Shown: piece after piece, positions 42,402 through 51,606 of the stretch
Numbering within the stretch: the stretch's first letter is position 1
How the letters are laid out: every line of letters starts with the position of its first letter
Origin: an uncultured Vampirovibrio sp.
GTDB lineage: Bacteria > Cyanobacteriota > Vampirovibrionia > Gastranaerophilales > Gastranaerophilaceae
DNA length: 64,000 bases
Reading direction: 5' to 3'
Assembly: GCA_910578465.1 (NCBI GenBank)
Contig: CAJTPW010000001.1
Span: forward strand, 186,001 to 250,000
The notes under the pieces: generated by a model
What the model saw: only the letters and a program-made list of their open reading frames with translations
Told to the model about the DNA's origin: nothing
The model's database searches: none
Program-made: the position numbers and the translations under genes

Positions 42402-44855
42402 TTAATTTGTATCACTGTTATCCCAGTAGACACATACATATCCACCCATTCCATCGCCTCCCTTGCCGCCGCCTGCATTTTTGTACCATCCTCCGCCTCC
42501 GCCGCCAGCTCCTGCGGTACCATATGACGGAGGGTTTGTCAAAAGACTTTTTTCAACAGGATGGATAATTTCGTTATAATCGCTAAACCCTTTCCCTGTA
42601 AGCATTGCACCTGTTGGCAGAATACTTTCTTCAAACGTGCAGTGTCCGTCGGATGAATTGGAAAGTGCTCCGCAACCGCCTGCAGTGCCTGTTCCTGAGG
42701 TTCCACCTCTTCCGCCCGGGAAATAAATGTCTTTAAAGGTATTGGTTTCACCTTTTTGTCCGTTTTTTAAAATTCTATTATCAGGGTTTATTTTAAATAT
42801 GTTTGCATCTGAAATCTGCGCTCCTTCCCCGCCTTCTCCTCCTGTGACATTTTTGTTTGAAGTTGTTGCCGAAATTCCTCCCGAACCTCCTTTGCCGCCA
42901 TTAACAGTGTATGGTGCGGAAAGAGTTGTGCAATTCACAACGGAATCGCTTCCGTCAAGACCTTTTTCGCCCATCCCCCCTTTGGATACCGCTGCGTTTC
43001 CTCCACTTCCGCCCTTTCCCAAGGTAAAAGTACATTCGGATTTTTTTCCGACATAAATTTTCATTAGTTGGGCAACAGCTCCACCCCCGCCTCCTCCCCC
43101 GCCTGCGGCGCTATATCTTTTTTTGTATATTAATCTGCCGAAACCGGGTTTTCCTGCTGTCGGAGAATAGTTTAAATCTGTATAAGCATAGGTTATTGTG
43201 CCCGAAGTATCAATTGCTATTGATGTTCCGCCACCTTTACCCCCATCACCATAGGTTCCTGTTCCTGCGCTCACTGTGTTTCCTGAAATTGTTAATGAAG
43301 GTATGTTTAACCCTGTGCCGCCCATGGTTGCCAAGCTTGCTGTGTTAAAGGCAGGGTAGATGATCAAATCTCTTGCGGCCGTTGAATTGCTTTTATAAGA
43401 GCTGGTTCCGTTGCTGCCTTTTTGTCCTCCGGTACAGTTAAATGCTTTTGTTATTCCTTTGTATGTGTAATAACATCCGTTTGATATCTGTTCTTCGGCT
43501 GCATCGGTAGAAACAGCAGTATTTGAAACATTTAAAATATTGGTAACACCATTTCCTTTTATTCCACCTTTTGCACAGACTTTGTATACGATATTATTTT
43601 TGCTTGAATTTGTCACAGAAACGCAAGATTCAACACCGTCAGTGCCGTTTGTTGCCCCCGTTGTTCCCGTTGTTGTCATCTTTGATGTTTTGGATAATCC
43701 GGAAGTTCCGCCTCCACCTGCGGTAATATTTATTTCTCCTCCGATATTATTTCTTACTGCCTCTTGAAAATAGCTGTATGCCTCACCATTTGTGTTTTTT
43801 AAACTTGTAAAGCCTGCCCCACCTCCGCCTGCTGCTGCCGAAAATGTTTTAAGTTCTGCCAATGCGGTATTTTCAATATAATTTACCATGGTATCAACGG
43901 TAACAGTTGTTGTGGTTGGCAAAACACATCTGTAATTGCGGTTATCCGTATCGCAAAACCAGCCCATACTCCAAGATGAGCTGTTCCACCAAACACGATA
44001 ATGGGCAGAACGTCCACCGCAAGTATTTGCACAATAATTACTGCTGCTGTCTTTACAATATATATCGTTACTCCAATATCCTGCACCCTCAGTTAAGCCG
44101 CCCGGATTTGCATTATTCCAGTTTTCTGTAATACTTGCTCTTGAAGGTAGTTTCCAATTTCCTGCAGAAACATTACCGGAAGTTATTTTGCTGCATTCAG
44201 TGTTTGCTTTGCTCCAGGTTGCCAAATCATTGGTAACGGTATAAACACAGTTAACATTGTTTTTATCTACAGTAGAACCGGAGGGACAACCTACCGTTTT
44301 TGCGGGTCCTGTTGCTTTCCCGGGTTCTGTTTTATTTGCGGGTGTTACACTTGTTTTGCCGTATGCAGCTGCCCCGCCTCCGCCTCCTCCTCCGCCAACA
44401 AGTGCAATGTCAATGCCGTCAGTTATTATATCATCATCTATAACAATCGGACTGTGAGATCTTGAGGTTGTATTGTTTGCTGAAATATAAGTATAAAAAT
44501 CTTCCTCACTTTCTTTTGAAGCTCCGCCTCCACCGCCGCCTGCGGAAGCTATTATGAAGTTCGCATACCAAACGTCATCAAGAGACATTTTTACTGTAGG
44601 ATTTGTGTCATTATAAGTGTAGCAGCGCATTGCAGCAGGAGCACGTCCGTTTCCCATAGTTCCAGCCACTGTGATATTTTCCTGCATTCTCTTTGTCATA
44701 ACTGGTGCTAAGGCAGCCAGCAATAATGACGCCACAAGAAGCGCCATAAGCATTTCTACCAATGAAAACGCCGAATGTTTTTTGAAAATATCAGGCAATA
44801 CCTGACATTTGGCCATTACCCGATTGGGTATTGCCCGAGTGACTGATTTATACAT
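42402..44855 (-). CDS. Very large prepilin-like protein with glycine-rich adhesin-like body
   Basis: The 817-residue protein begins with a type IV prepilin leader: a basic stretch ending HSA, then FSLVEMLMALLVASLLLAALAP with the conserved Glu 5 after the cut. Beyond the helix are many runs of six or more Gly (SAGGGGGGA, GGGGGGGAAA, AGGGGGGGGAV, AGGGGGGWYKNAGG). A Cys-rich block lies at about 205-315 with WSKANTECSKI and NWKLPSRASITENW, like DUF1566/Lcl-type domains. Typical pilins are 130-200 residues. The Gly runs resemble polyglycine-II bundles of phage tail-tip adhesins. It is probably a minor pilin or surface adhesin moved by a type II/IV machine not seen here. The divergent XRE gene shares its promoter region. 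Confidence 0.75.
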   Translation of the reverse strand: MYKSVTRAIPNRVMAKCQVLPDIFKKHSAFSLVEMLMALLVASLLLAALAPVMTKRMQENITVAGTMGNGRAPAAMRCYTYNDTNPTVKMSLDDVWYANFIIASAGGGGGGASKESEEDFYTYISANNTTSRSHSPIVIDDDIITDGIDIALVGGGGGGGGAAAYGKTSVTPANKTEPGKATGPAKTVGCPSGSTVDKNNVNCVYTVTNDLATWSKANTECSKITSGNVSAGNWKLPSRASITENWNNANPGGLTEGAGYWSNDIYCKDSSSNYCANTCGGRSAHYRVWWNSSSWSMGWFCDTDNRNYRCVLPTTTTVTVDTMVNYIENTALAELKTFSAAAGGGGAGFTSLKNTNGEAYSYFQEAVRNNIGGEINITAGGGGTSGLSKTSKMTTTGTTGATNGTDGVESCVSVTNSSKNNIVYKVCAKGGIKGNGVTNILNVSNTAVSTDAAEEQISNGCYYTYKGITKAFNCTGGQKGSNGTSSYKSNSTAARDLIIYPAFNTASLATMGGTGLNIPSLTISGNTVSAGTGTYGDGGKGGGTSIAIDTSGTITYAYTDLNYSPTAGKPGFGRLIYKKRYSAAGGGGGGGGAVAQLMKIYVGKKSECTFTLGKGGSGGNAAVSKGGMGEKGLDGSDSVVNCTTLSAPYTVNGGKGGSGGISATTSNKNVTGGEGGEGAQISDANIFKINPDNRILKNGQKGETNTFKDIYFPGGRGGTSGTGTAGGCGALSNSSDGHCTFEESILPTGAMLTGKGFSDYNEIIHPVEKSLLTNPPSYGTAGAGGGGGGWYKNAGGGKGGDGMGGYVCVYWDNSDTN

Positions 44856-44882
44856 TATTTACCTCGCTTATAAATGTTAATA

Positions 44883-44913
44883 TTGTTATTCGTATTTAAA
44901 ATACGAATAACAA
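44883..44913. promoter_or_regulatory. 31-base perfect palindrome between the prepilin and XRE genes
   Basis: Two 15-base arms (TTGTTATTCGTATTT and its complement) flank one A. It lies 27 bases before the XRE ATG and 27 bases before the prepilin ATG on the other strand, so it is well placed as an operator controlling both. It also overlaps the expected -35 of the XRE promoter. Confidence 0.7.
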
Positions 44914-44939
44914 GTCGATAATACCACTAAAATTGAGTT

Positions 44940-45164
44940 ATGACAAGTTATAAAAATAAGGCTAAAAGCATAATTGCAAAAAATCTGCGAAAATACAGGG
45001 AACTTGCCCGAATTACCCAGATTAATCTGAGCATTAAAATTCAAAAAAGCCCTGAGTATATTTCAAGGATAGAACGCGGTGTTATGCTGCCCGGGGTGGA
45101 GGTTTTATACGAAATTGCCGATATTTTGGACATCGACCCTTGTCTTTTGATTTTGGATAAATAA
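44940..45164 (+). CDS. XRE-family HTH regulator
   Basis: The 74-residue protein is a single Cro/C1-type HTH: IAKNLRKYRELARITQINLS, then IQKSPEYISRIERGVMLPG and the ILDIDPCLLIL end. The divergent position and the perfect palindrome suggest it controls the giant prepilin gene and itself. The message seems leaderless: TAAAAT (44928-44933) ends six bases before the ATG. Confidence 0.88.
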   Translation: MTSYKNKAKSIIAKNLRKYRELARITQINLSIKIQKSPEYISRIERGVMLPGVEVLYEIADILDIDPCLLILDK

Positions 45165-45201
45165 AATTTGATGTAGTGTTTTGATACGGTTTATCGGGGC
45201 T

Positions 45202-47514
45202 TTAATCCACATTTACAGGTTCGCGGTTAATTGCCTTGATGGCCTCTTTTGCGTTCATGGCAATATCATCGGGGATATTATCCACAACTGTAAGCTGTCT
45301 TAAAACATCGATTGTGCGTTTGAAGGCACGAACGACATCGCCCTCCGTAAATTCCGTGTCAGCAAAGATTTTATCCCATGCCTCGATGGATGAAATTTCT
45401 TCATTTGCGCTTAAAACCCAGGCCTCAATCATAGAACAGTATTCGGAGTTTACATTCATAACGTTTTCGATTTTTTCATCCCGCTCCAAAAGGAAGATTT
45501 TGCGCCTGATATCTTTTATTTTTCCTAAAGCTTTTCTTACGTTTTGACACGGGGCCTTGATTGGCGTGTTATCAAGATTGCGAACTTCTTCCGTTGTAAT
45601 CGCACATATAACGGAAGCAAGCTCATACGGTGCCAAATCGTTCAAAATACCTGACAATATAATTTCGGAAAGATAAAGTTCGTTTTCAATTCGAAGCCCC
45701 ATTGTGATTTTGCCTGTTTCCGTGGGGTAATCATCCGACAGGTTTTTCATCTGTTCTAAAATTCTTTTATGAGCAAGGAATTTTTGCCAGTATACATCCT
45801 TTTGAAATTCAATTTCTTTTTGAAGTCCGCGTGCTTTTTTTTGGTATCTTTGGAAGAGTTCAAGCTCTTTTCTGTGTTTTTTATAAATTTTACACCTGTC
45901 GCAGCCATAGCTTTGCATTTTATGAAGAAGCTCTTTTGTTTTTCTTGCAAACTCCGCAACTTCGGGTGCATTCGAGTTTTTTGCCTGACGACGCAAGGCT
46001 TTCAGGGTTGTTCTGTTTTGGACGTATAAATTTTTAAACTTTAAGTATTCATCCATATCTTCCGCTTTGTGGCCAAACTTGCATTTAAAGCTTCTGATTG
46101 CTTCCATATTTTCTTCATACCGCTCAAGCTCTGCTTTGAGAGGCGAAATTCTGTCCGTGGATGAAAAGTAGCCGAATGTTTTCAAGATTAATTCTTTAGC
46201 TTCATCAAGAGAAAACCTTTGAAGAAGGTTTAAAACCATTGAATAGCTGGGTGAGAATTTGCTTTCAAGAGGGTTTGCGTCGCTTGTTGCAAGTTCATAA
46301 ACTTCTTCGGGGCTTTGAAAAGGTGTTCCGACAACCACAACATAGCCTATTTCATCCATTCCGCGCCTTCCTGCGCGGCCTGACATTTGCAAAAATTCAT
46401 TTGCGGTTAAAACTCTGTGGCCTTCATCGGTTCTTTTTGAAATAGAGCTTATAATTGTTGTTCTTGCAGGCATGTTAATCCCTGCTGCAAGTGTTTCTGT
46501 TGCAAAAACAACCTTTATAAGACCGTTTTGAAACATTCTTTCAACAAGGTTTTTCCACCCCGGGAGCAAACCCGCATGGTGAGAAGCTATACCTTTTTTT
46601 ACGAGTTCAATATGGGGGTTATTATAAAGGTAGGGGTTTTCCGCTATATATTCATCCACCATTTGTGCTGCTTTAATTGCTTCTTCTTTTGATAAAAGGT
46701 CTAAAGAAGCACACTTCATTGCGTTTTCATCACATTTTTTTCTTGAAAACGTAAAGTAAATTGCCGGAAGCATATTTTTTTCCTGCAGAGCTAAAATAAT
46801 ATCTGTGCAGGGGTTTTTCACCGATTTTTTACTGTTAAAATATTTATATTTGCTCTCGGGTTTAATTTTCTTATTCAATGCACCTTCCGGAGTCATTAAA
46901 GGCAGGACGGTATCGGGTTTTGAGCTGTCGTAATAGAAAAATCTTAAAGGAACAGGACGAAAATCGGTATAGATGTGTTCAGTTTTGGAATGAACCGTGT
47001 TTATCCAGTCTGTGAGCTGTTTTGAATTTTGCACGGTAGCTGAAAGTGCGATAATTTGAATATTTGTGGGACAATAGATAATGCTCTCCTCCCAAACGGT
47101 TCCGCGGGATTCATCGTTCATATAGTGAACTTCGTCCAGAACAACATATTTGACATCTTTAAGATTGTCTGTGAGGCTTCCAAACGTTGTTCCGTATAAC
47201 ATATTTCTGAAAACCTCGGTTGTCATAACGACAATCTGTGCGTCACGATTTATTGTGGTGTCTCCCGTTAATAGTCCGACGTTTTCACTTCCGTATTTGG
47301 CTGCAAAATCGTGGTGTTTTTGGTTTGAAAGGGCTTTAAGAGGGGTTGTGTAGAAAATTCTTTTGCCGTTTTCAAGGGCAAGATGAATTGCACTTTCTGC
47401 GATACAGGTTTTTCCCGCACCCGTCGGCGCGCAGACAACCACACTTCTGCCTTCCTGAATATTTTTTATAGCATCTTCCTGAAAATCGTCCAGCTTAAAA
47501 TCAAATCCGTACAT
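45202..47514 (-). CDS. Ski2/Dob1-like DExH RNA helicase
   Basis: The 770-residue protein matches the Ski2-like helicases common in cyanobacteria and actinobacteria. Core motifs are Walker A APTGAGKT, TPLKALSNQK, DEVHYM (DExH), SATVQN, and the second RecA lobe with HHAGLLPGWK, ATETLAAGINMPART and QMSGRAGRRG. The C-terminal half contains charged coiled-coil segments and a DSHCT-like end. It probably acts in RNA turnover or ribosome RNA processing. No ribosome binding site, with TGCTAAAAT six bases before the ATG. Confidence 0.88.
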   Translation of the reverse strand: MYGFDFKLDDFQEDAIKNIQEGRSVVVCAPTGAGKTCIAESAIHLALENGKRIFYTTPLKALSNQKHHDFAAKYGSENVGLLTGDTTINRDAQIVVMTTEVFRNMLYGTTFGSLTDNLKDVKYVVLDEVHYMNDESRGTVWEESIIYCPTNIQIIALSATVQNSKQLTDWINTVHSKTEHIYTDFRPVPLRFFYYDSSKPDTVLPLMTPEGALNKKIKPESKYKYFNSKKSVKNPCTDIILALQEKNMLPAIYFTFSRKKCDENAMKCASLDLLSKEEAIKAAQMVDEYIAENPYLYNNPHIELVKKGIASHHAGLLPGWKNLVERMFQNGLIKVVFATETLAAGINMPARTTIISSISKRTDEGHRVLTANEFLQMSGRAGRRGMDEIGYVVVVGTPFQSPEEVYELATSDANPLESKFSPSYSMVLNLLQRFSLDEAKELILKTFGYFSSTDRISPLKAELERYEENMEAIRSFKCKFGHKAEDMDEYLKFKNLYVQNRTTLKALRRQAKNSNAPEVAEFARKTKELLHKMQSYGCDRCKIYKKHRKELELFQRYQKKARGLQKEIEFQKDVYWQKFLAHKRILEQMKNLSDDYPTETGKITMGLRIENELYLSEIILSGILNDLAPYELASVICAITTEEVRNLDNTPIKAPCQNVRKALGKIKDIRRKIFLLERDEKIENVMNVNSEYCSMIEAWVLSANEEISSIEAWDKIFADTEFTEGDVVRAFKRTIDVLRQLTVVDNIPDDIAMNAKEAIKAINREPVNVD

Positions 47515-47520
47515 AAGAAG

Positions 47521-47529
47521 ATTTTAGCA
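47521..47529 (-). promoter_or_regulatory. Extended -10 promoter of the Ski2-like helicase (leaderless)
   Basis: TGCTAAAAT on the minus strand, six bases (CTTCTT), then the ATG at 47514. Confidence 0.55.
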
Positions 47530-47552
47530 TGGAAATTAAATTAGGCATATAT

Positions 47553-49010
47553 CTATTGATTTTCCGCTTGCCGTGCTTTTTGGTATAGTGCTGAAAGCTT
47601 CTGGTTGTCTTCAATGCGGCGTTGTACGCTTTTTCCTTGCATATCCAGATATTCTGCTATCTGGTTAAAGGTGGGTATCATTGCGTCTTTAATTCTTTGT
47701 TCTAAAATTTGTTCTATTATTATATTTTGCACTTCAATTTCATCTTTTGTAAAACCGCCGTTGGGGTTTGCACTTGTAAGCTCCCAAAGGGCTGTCAGAA
47801 GTTCGGATTTGCCTATGTGAGAAAAGAGAGTACTTTTGGTAAGTCCTGTCATATCAAGCAATTGCTTTGATGTGAGTTTTTTGCCGCTATTATAAGCCTC
47901 TATTAAAATGTTTTCGACTTCTTTTATTTTGTCTGCAATTTCATCTTTGGAGGTGTGCGGACATTTTCCTGCTCTTACCTGCTCCCAAAGTGCGCTTAAT
48001 TTTGAATCTCCTTCTATTCTTCTGGAAATGTTTCCTGCTGTTATATTAATTCCTGCTTTGGTCGAAACTTCGCCGTAGGTCATTTTTTGACCGTTGTTCA
48101 ATGCTGTTTCATTTAAAACTGCTTCAATTTTTTTGTTTTGAATGTTACTTTCTTCTTTGCTGCTTTGCCTGTGTGCTCTTGTGTGCTCAAAAAGTTTATT
48201 CAGGCTTGTGTTTTGTCTTATTCTTGCTTCTACAATGCTTCGTGGTATGGAAGTGCAGTCTGAAATGTATGTTGTTGTTATTTTTAAACCTTTTTCTTTT
48301 GCATTTTTCAATACTTCTTTAATCTTTCTGACTTCAAGTTTGTAGTTTTTATCTGCAAAAGCAAGAGTTTGATTTCGTAATGTTGTTAGCGTTTCGTTTG
48401 CATTAATCCTGTTTTGTACGGTTGTGCTATCTAAACTCAGCGTGTCAGCTATTTCTTTTATAAGAATTGCTTTTTTATGTTCAATTGCAAGTTCCAATTG
48501 TTTTTGAATTAAAAGAGTCTGTTCTTGTATTTCTTCTTCCGTATAGCTTGTGTGTTCTTTTGATCTTACCCAGTACCAAAGAGAATTCAGGCTCGGGTCC
48601 TGTACATAATGGTTTGCGGTTGCGGTGGATACATCAGCTCTTTTTGCAACCTCTTTAAGTTCAAGTCTTTCATTACTGTCTTTCGCTTTTTGAAGGACTA
48701 ATCGGACTTTTTCCGTTTTTCTTTCTTTTTCTTTTTGTCCTTCACTTTGGATGCCACTTTGAATTCTTTGCCAAAGCGCATTTATTTCGGCATTTCTTTG
48801 AAAAAGATACCATATTTTGTCTTTACTGTAGCCTGTTTCTTTAGCAATTTCAGTAACGGTTATTTTTCTATTCTCTGCAATTGCTTTTTCAAGTAAAGAA
48901 CTGACTTTATCCGCACGTCTTTTTGCCTCCTCTTTTTGCGTCTCGGAGGCGCCATTGAAAGAAGGCGGATATTTTGGATAATATAAATATGTGCTAAACC
49001 CAATCTTCAT
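47553..49010 (-). CDS. Tandem HTH-repeat protein A1 (7 units)
   Basis: No named family is recognised. The 485-residue protein starts with MKIGFSTYLYYPKYPPSFNG (FxG motif at 18-20). The rest is seven units of about 62-70 residues. Each has a charged helix, then an HTH-like segment, for example ITVTEIAKETGYSKDKIWYL or LTSKQLLDMTGLTKSTLFSH, and an ending like NxxLxALW. Units are joined by acidic YTxEEIxxQ linkers. The start at 49010 is inside the end of B1 (17-base overlap, shared GATGAAGATTGGG). Paralogues A2 and A3 are upstream. A modular DNA-binding array is the simplest reading. The target and purpose are unknown. Confidence 0.7.
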   Translation of the reverse strand: MKIGFSTYLYYPKYPPSFNGASETQKEEAKRRADKVSSLLEKAIAENRKITVTEIAKETGYSKDKIWYLFQRNAEINALWQRIQSGIQSEGQKEKERKTEKVRLVLQKAKDSNERLELKEVAKRADVSTATANHYVQDPSLNSLWYWVRSKEHTSYTEEEIQEQTLLIQKQLELAIEHKKAILIKEIADTLSLDSTTVQNRINANETLTTLRNQTLAFADKNYKLEVRKIKEVLKNAKEKGLKITTTYISDCTSIPRSIVEARIRQNTSLNKLFEHTRAHRQSSKEESNIQNKKIEAVLNETALNNGQKMTYGEVSTKAGINITAGNISRRIEGDSKLSALWEQVRAGKCPHTSKDEIADKIKEVENILIEAYNSGKKLTSKQLLDMTGLTKSTLFSHIGKSELLTALWELTSANPNGGFTKDEIEVQNIIIEQILEQRIKDAMIPTFNQIAEYLDMQGKSVQRRIEDNQKLSALYQKARQAENQ

Positions 49011-49944
49011 CTGCAGCGTCAATTCCCAACATTCTTTGATATGTTTCTTTTAGTGCTTCATTGGTGTCTATTCGCATTTTGACAACAGCAGGAAGCAGAT
49101 CGACTTTTTTAGCCAATGCTTCTATATCCGGTTGTTTTTGATATTTTATGGAATTTATCATAATGTTCATTAATTGCCTTGTCTGCATTTCGATTTCTTC
49201 TTTAGAATAAATTTCCGGCGGGAAAATTCCTTTATCTGTTGCAATACTAAAAAGTTCGGCATCTTCATTAAAAACGAACCGTATTATTTCATGGCTAAAT
49301 CCTGTCTTTTCCGATATATTTGCGTAATTGTTGTTTGAGCTGCCATATTTTAGACAACTGCTTATCTTGCTTTTTTGGGTTCTTTTTTCAAGCAAAGGGT
49401 AATTTTTTGTTTGCAATACAATTTTTTTATATAACGATGAGAGATTTGGATATTCATTAACAAGCTGTAATAATTCATCTTTTTTAAGGCCAAGATAAAA
49501 AGCCATTTCACTTTCCGTTAATTTTTGTCTTGATGTTTTAACTTTTTCGAAAAACTTTTGAGCATAAATTACACTTGTTTCTTTTCTCTGTCTTGCTTCT
49601 ATTAGTCTTTTTACCTTCAATCTGTTTTGAAGTGCCCTTAATTTTTTATTTGTTGAAAGTCTCAATTTTATTATATTTATATCAAAACCTGTTATTATGC
49701 TTAATTCTTCCTCGTTTGGAAATTCCGAATTTTTCAGCGCATTATTCAAGACTGCACTAATGGCTTCAACCTCTCTGTCTTTTTGGGCAGCGCAATATGC
49801 AAATTCTTTTGGGAGAGGGGCACCTTTAAATGTCAATGTGCTGCAGCCAAAAGATATTGTATCCCGGCGAAGAGGTGCCAAATTATTATATTTCGGCAGG
49901 TATGAAATCTTTTTTTGAGCAAGGTTTATATTAAAAATTTTCAC
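48994..49944 (-). CDS. HTH-repeat protein B1 (about 4 units)
   Basis: The 316-residue protein starts MKIFNINLAQKK and has the FxG motif later, at residues 39-41 (LTFKG), after a Pro/Asn-containing segment. About four diverged units of the same kind as in A follow, for example NEEELSIITGFDINIIKLRL and LTESEMAFYLGLKKDELL. It ends GIDAADEDWV. The last 17 bases are also the first of A1, so translation of the two is probably coupled. The intact counterpart of the frameshifted B2. Confidence 0.65.
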   Translation of the reverse strand: MKIFNINLAQKKISYLPKYNNLAPLRRDTISFGCSTLTFKGAPLPKEFAYCAAQKDREVEAISAVLNNALKNSEFPNEEELSIITGFDINIIKLRLSTNKKLRALQNRLKVKRLIEARQRKETSVIYAQKFFEKVKTSRQKLTESEMAFYLGLKKDELLQLVNEYPNLSSLYKKIVLQTKNYPLLEKRTQKSKISSCLKYGSSNNNYANISEKTGFSHEIIRFVFNEDAELFSIATDKGIFPPEIYSKEEIEMQTRQLMNIMINSIKYQKQPDIEALAKKVDLLPAVVKMRIDTNEALKETYQRMLGIDAADEDWV

Positions 49945-49947
49945 TTA

Positions 49948-51606
49948 TTATATTTCCTGACTTCTTTGATAGAGAGCTGAGAGCCCTGCGTTTGCCTGTA
50001 TGCGACGACTGACAATTTCTCGTGATAAATCTAAATATTGTGCCAATTGATAAATTGTAGCTTTTGTTCCATCTTGAATTCTTTGGTTTAAAATCCGTTC
50101 TATCATAACATTTTGAACCTCAACTTCATCTTCTGAATATTGGGCATTTGGTTTTGAACAGGTGGCCTCCCAAAGGGCAGATAATTTTTCTGATTTGCCT
50201 ATACGCATAAGGGCTATTCGCTGGGTAATACCTACCATTTCCGCTAATTTTTTTGAAGTTATTTTTTCACCTCTGCTTTTTAAATCTGTTAAAATTTTTT
50301 CAATTTTTTCTGTCTGTTCTTTGATCTCATCTTCTTTCGGGCTGTGATTAATATCACTCTCGACTTTTACCTGTTGCCAGAGAGCGCTTAATTCGGGATA
50401 CCTGCCTAATCTTGATTGAATTGTATTCTTTTTTAACGCTGTATATTCTGCTGCTAAATCGGAGATGGTAATCTTTTTTCCGCTCCGAATTGTTCTGTTT
50501 AAAATCGCTGCAATTTGTGCATTTTGGGCTTGAATGTCATCTTTGCTGTTATAATTGTGTTCGCGTGCTCTAATACTTTCAAAAAGTCTTTCCAGAGCTG
50601 CATTTTCGCCTATCCTCTTTTGGATAACGCTAGTGGGAATATTTGTTTTTTGCGATATATAAACCTGAGTTATTTTCAAACCGCTTTCTTTAGCTTCTTT
50701 TAGTATATCTTTAATCAGTTTGACTTCGAGTTGATAATTTTTATCAGCAAGCGATAGAGTTTGTTCTCTAAGCGTTGTAAGGGTTTCATCGGATGCAATT
50801 CTATTGTCTATAACGCCTTCTTCTATGCCTGTTGTTTCTGCTATTTCGCGTATTGTAATTGATTTCTTTTGTTCAATTGCACACTCCAGTTGTTCTTTAA
50901 TTTTATTTGTCTGTTCCTGTATTTCATCCCGTGTAAAACTTGAAGAATCTTTTGTTTTAACTAAAAACCAAAGCAAAGCAAGGCTTTCATCCTTAATATA
51001 GTGTCGAACGGTACTGGATCTGAGCCCTGTTCTTTGTGAAAGTTGTTCAAGAGTTAATGTTTCAAAACTTGTTTTTGCTTCTAAAAGTGCAGCTCTGACT
51101 TTTTCTTTGTTCTTTGTCATATCTTCATCTGATGATTTATCAGAATTACTTGTGCGTACATTTTTCCATAGGGCATTTATATTATTATGATGTCTTAGAA
51201 TAGATATGACTTCGCCAAGGGAAAGATGTGCTTTTTGTGCAACTTCTTCTCTTGTCATCTTTCTTTCTTCGGCAATTGCATCTTGAAGAACCGTTCTGAC
51301 CTGCTCAGCTTTCTTTCCCGTCTCTTTTTGTGCTTCGCTTTTGCACTCATTGCTTTGAATTCTTTGCCAAAGGGCGTTTAATTGCGTATTTCTCTGGAAA
51401 AGATACCATACTTTATCTTTGCTGCAGCCTGCTTCTTTTGAAACTTCATCAACTGTTATTCTTCTGTTCTCTGTAATCGCTTTATTTAATACGGTGCTGA
51501 CTTTTTCTTCACGCTTTCTTATTTCTTCTTTTTGTTTTGCCGAAACGCCGTTAAATGAGAAAGAAGCTTTTTGATAATGTGAATATGTGCTAATCCCAAT
51601 CTTCAT
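49948..51606 (-). CDS. Tandem HTH-repeat protein A2 (8 units)
   Basis: The 552-residue protein starts MKIGISTYSHYQKASFSFNG (FxG at 18-20, same place as in A1). It has eight repeat units, one more than A1 and A3. Unit signatures include ITVDEVSKEAGCSKDKVWYL, MTREEVAQKAHLSLGEVISI, ITIREIAETTGIEEGVIDNR and ITSKKLAEMVGITQRIALMR, each closing on NALW, ALLW or ALW. The first and last units are closest to those of A1, so unit gain or loss seems to happen inside the array. I use the ATG at 51606, not the longer open frame, because it mirrors A1. It overlaps B2 by 17 bases. Confidence 0.7.
   Translation of the reverse strand: MKIGISTYSHYQKASFSFNGVSAKQKEEIRKREEKVSTVLNKAITENRRITVDEVSKEAGCSKDKVWYLFQRNTQLNALWQRIQSNECKSEAQKETGKKAEQVRTVLQDAIAEERKMTREEVAQKAHLSLGEVISILRHHNNINALWKNVRTSNSDKSSDEDMTKNKEKVRAALLEAKTSFETLTLEQLSQRTGLRSSTVRHYIKDESLALLWFLVKTKDSSSFTRDEIQEQTNKIKEQLECAIEQKKSITIREIAETTGIEEGVIDNRIASDETLTTLREQTLSLADKNYQLEVKLIKDILKEAKESGLKITQVYISQKTNIPTSVIQKRIGENAALERLFESIRAREHNYNSKDDIQAQNAQIAAILNRTIRSGKKITISDLAAEYTALKKNTIQSRLGRYPELSALWQQVKVESDINHSPKEDEIKEQTEKIEKILTDLKSRGEKITSKKLAEMVGITQRIALMRIGKSEKLSALWEATCSKPNAQYSEDEVEVQNVMIERILNQRIQDGTKATIYQLAQYLDLSREIVSRRIQANAGLSALYQRSQEI

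Noticed and set aside
42402..44855. Collagen-like protein
   Set aside because: The Gly runs are continuous (G6-G8) or GxGG-like, not regular Gly-X-Y triplets, and the N-terminus is a prepilin leader.
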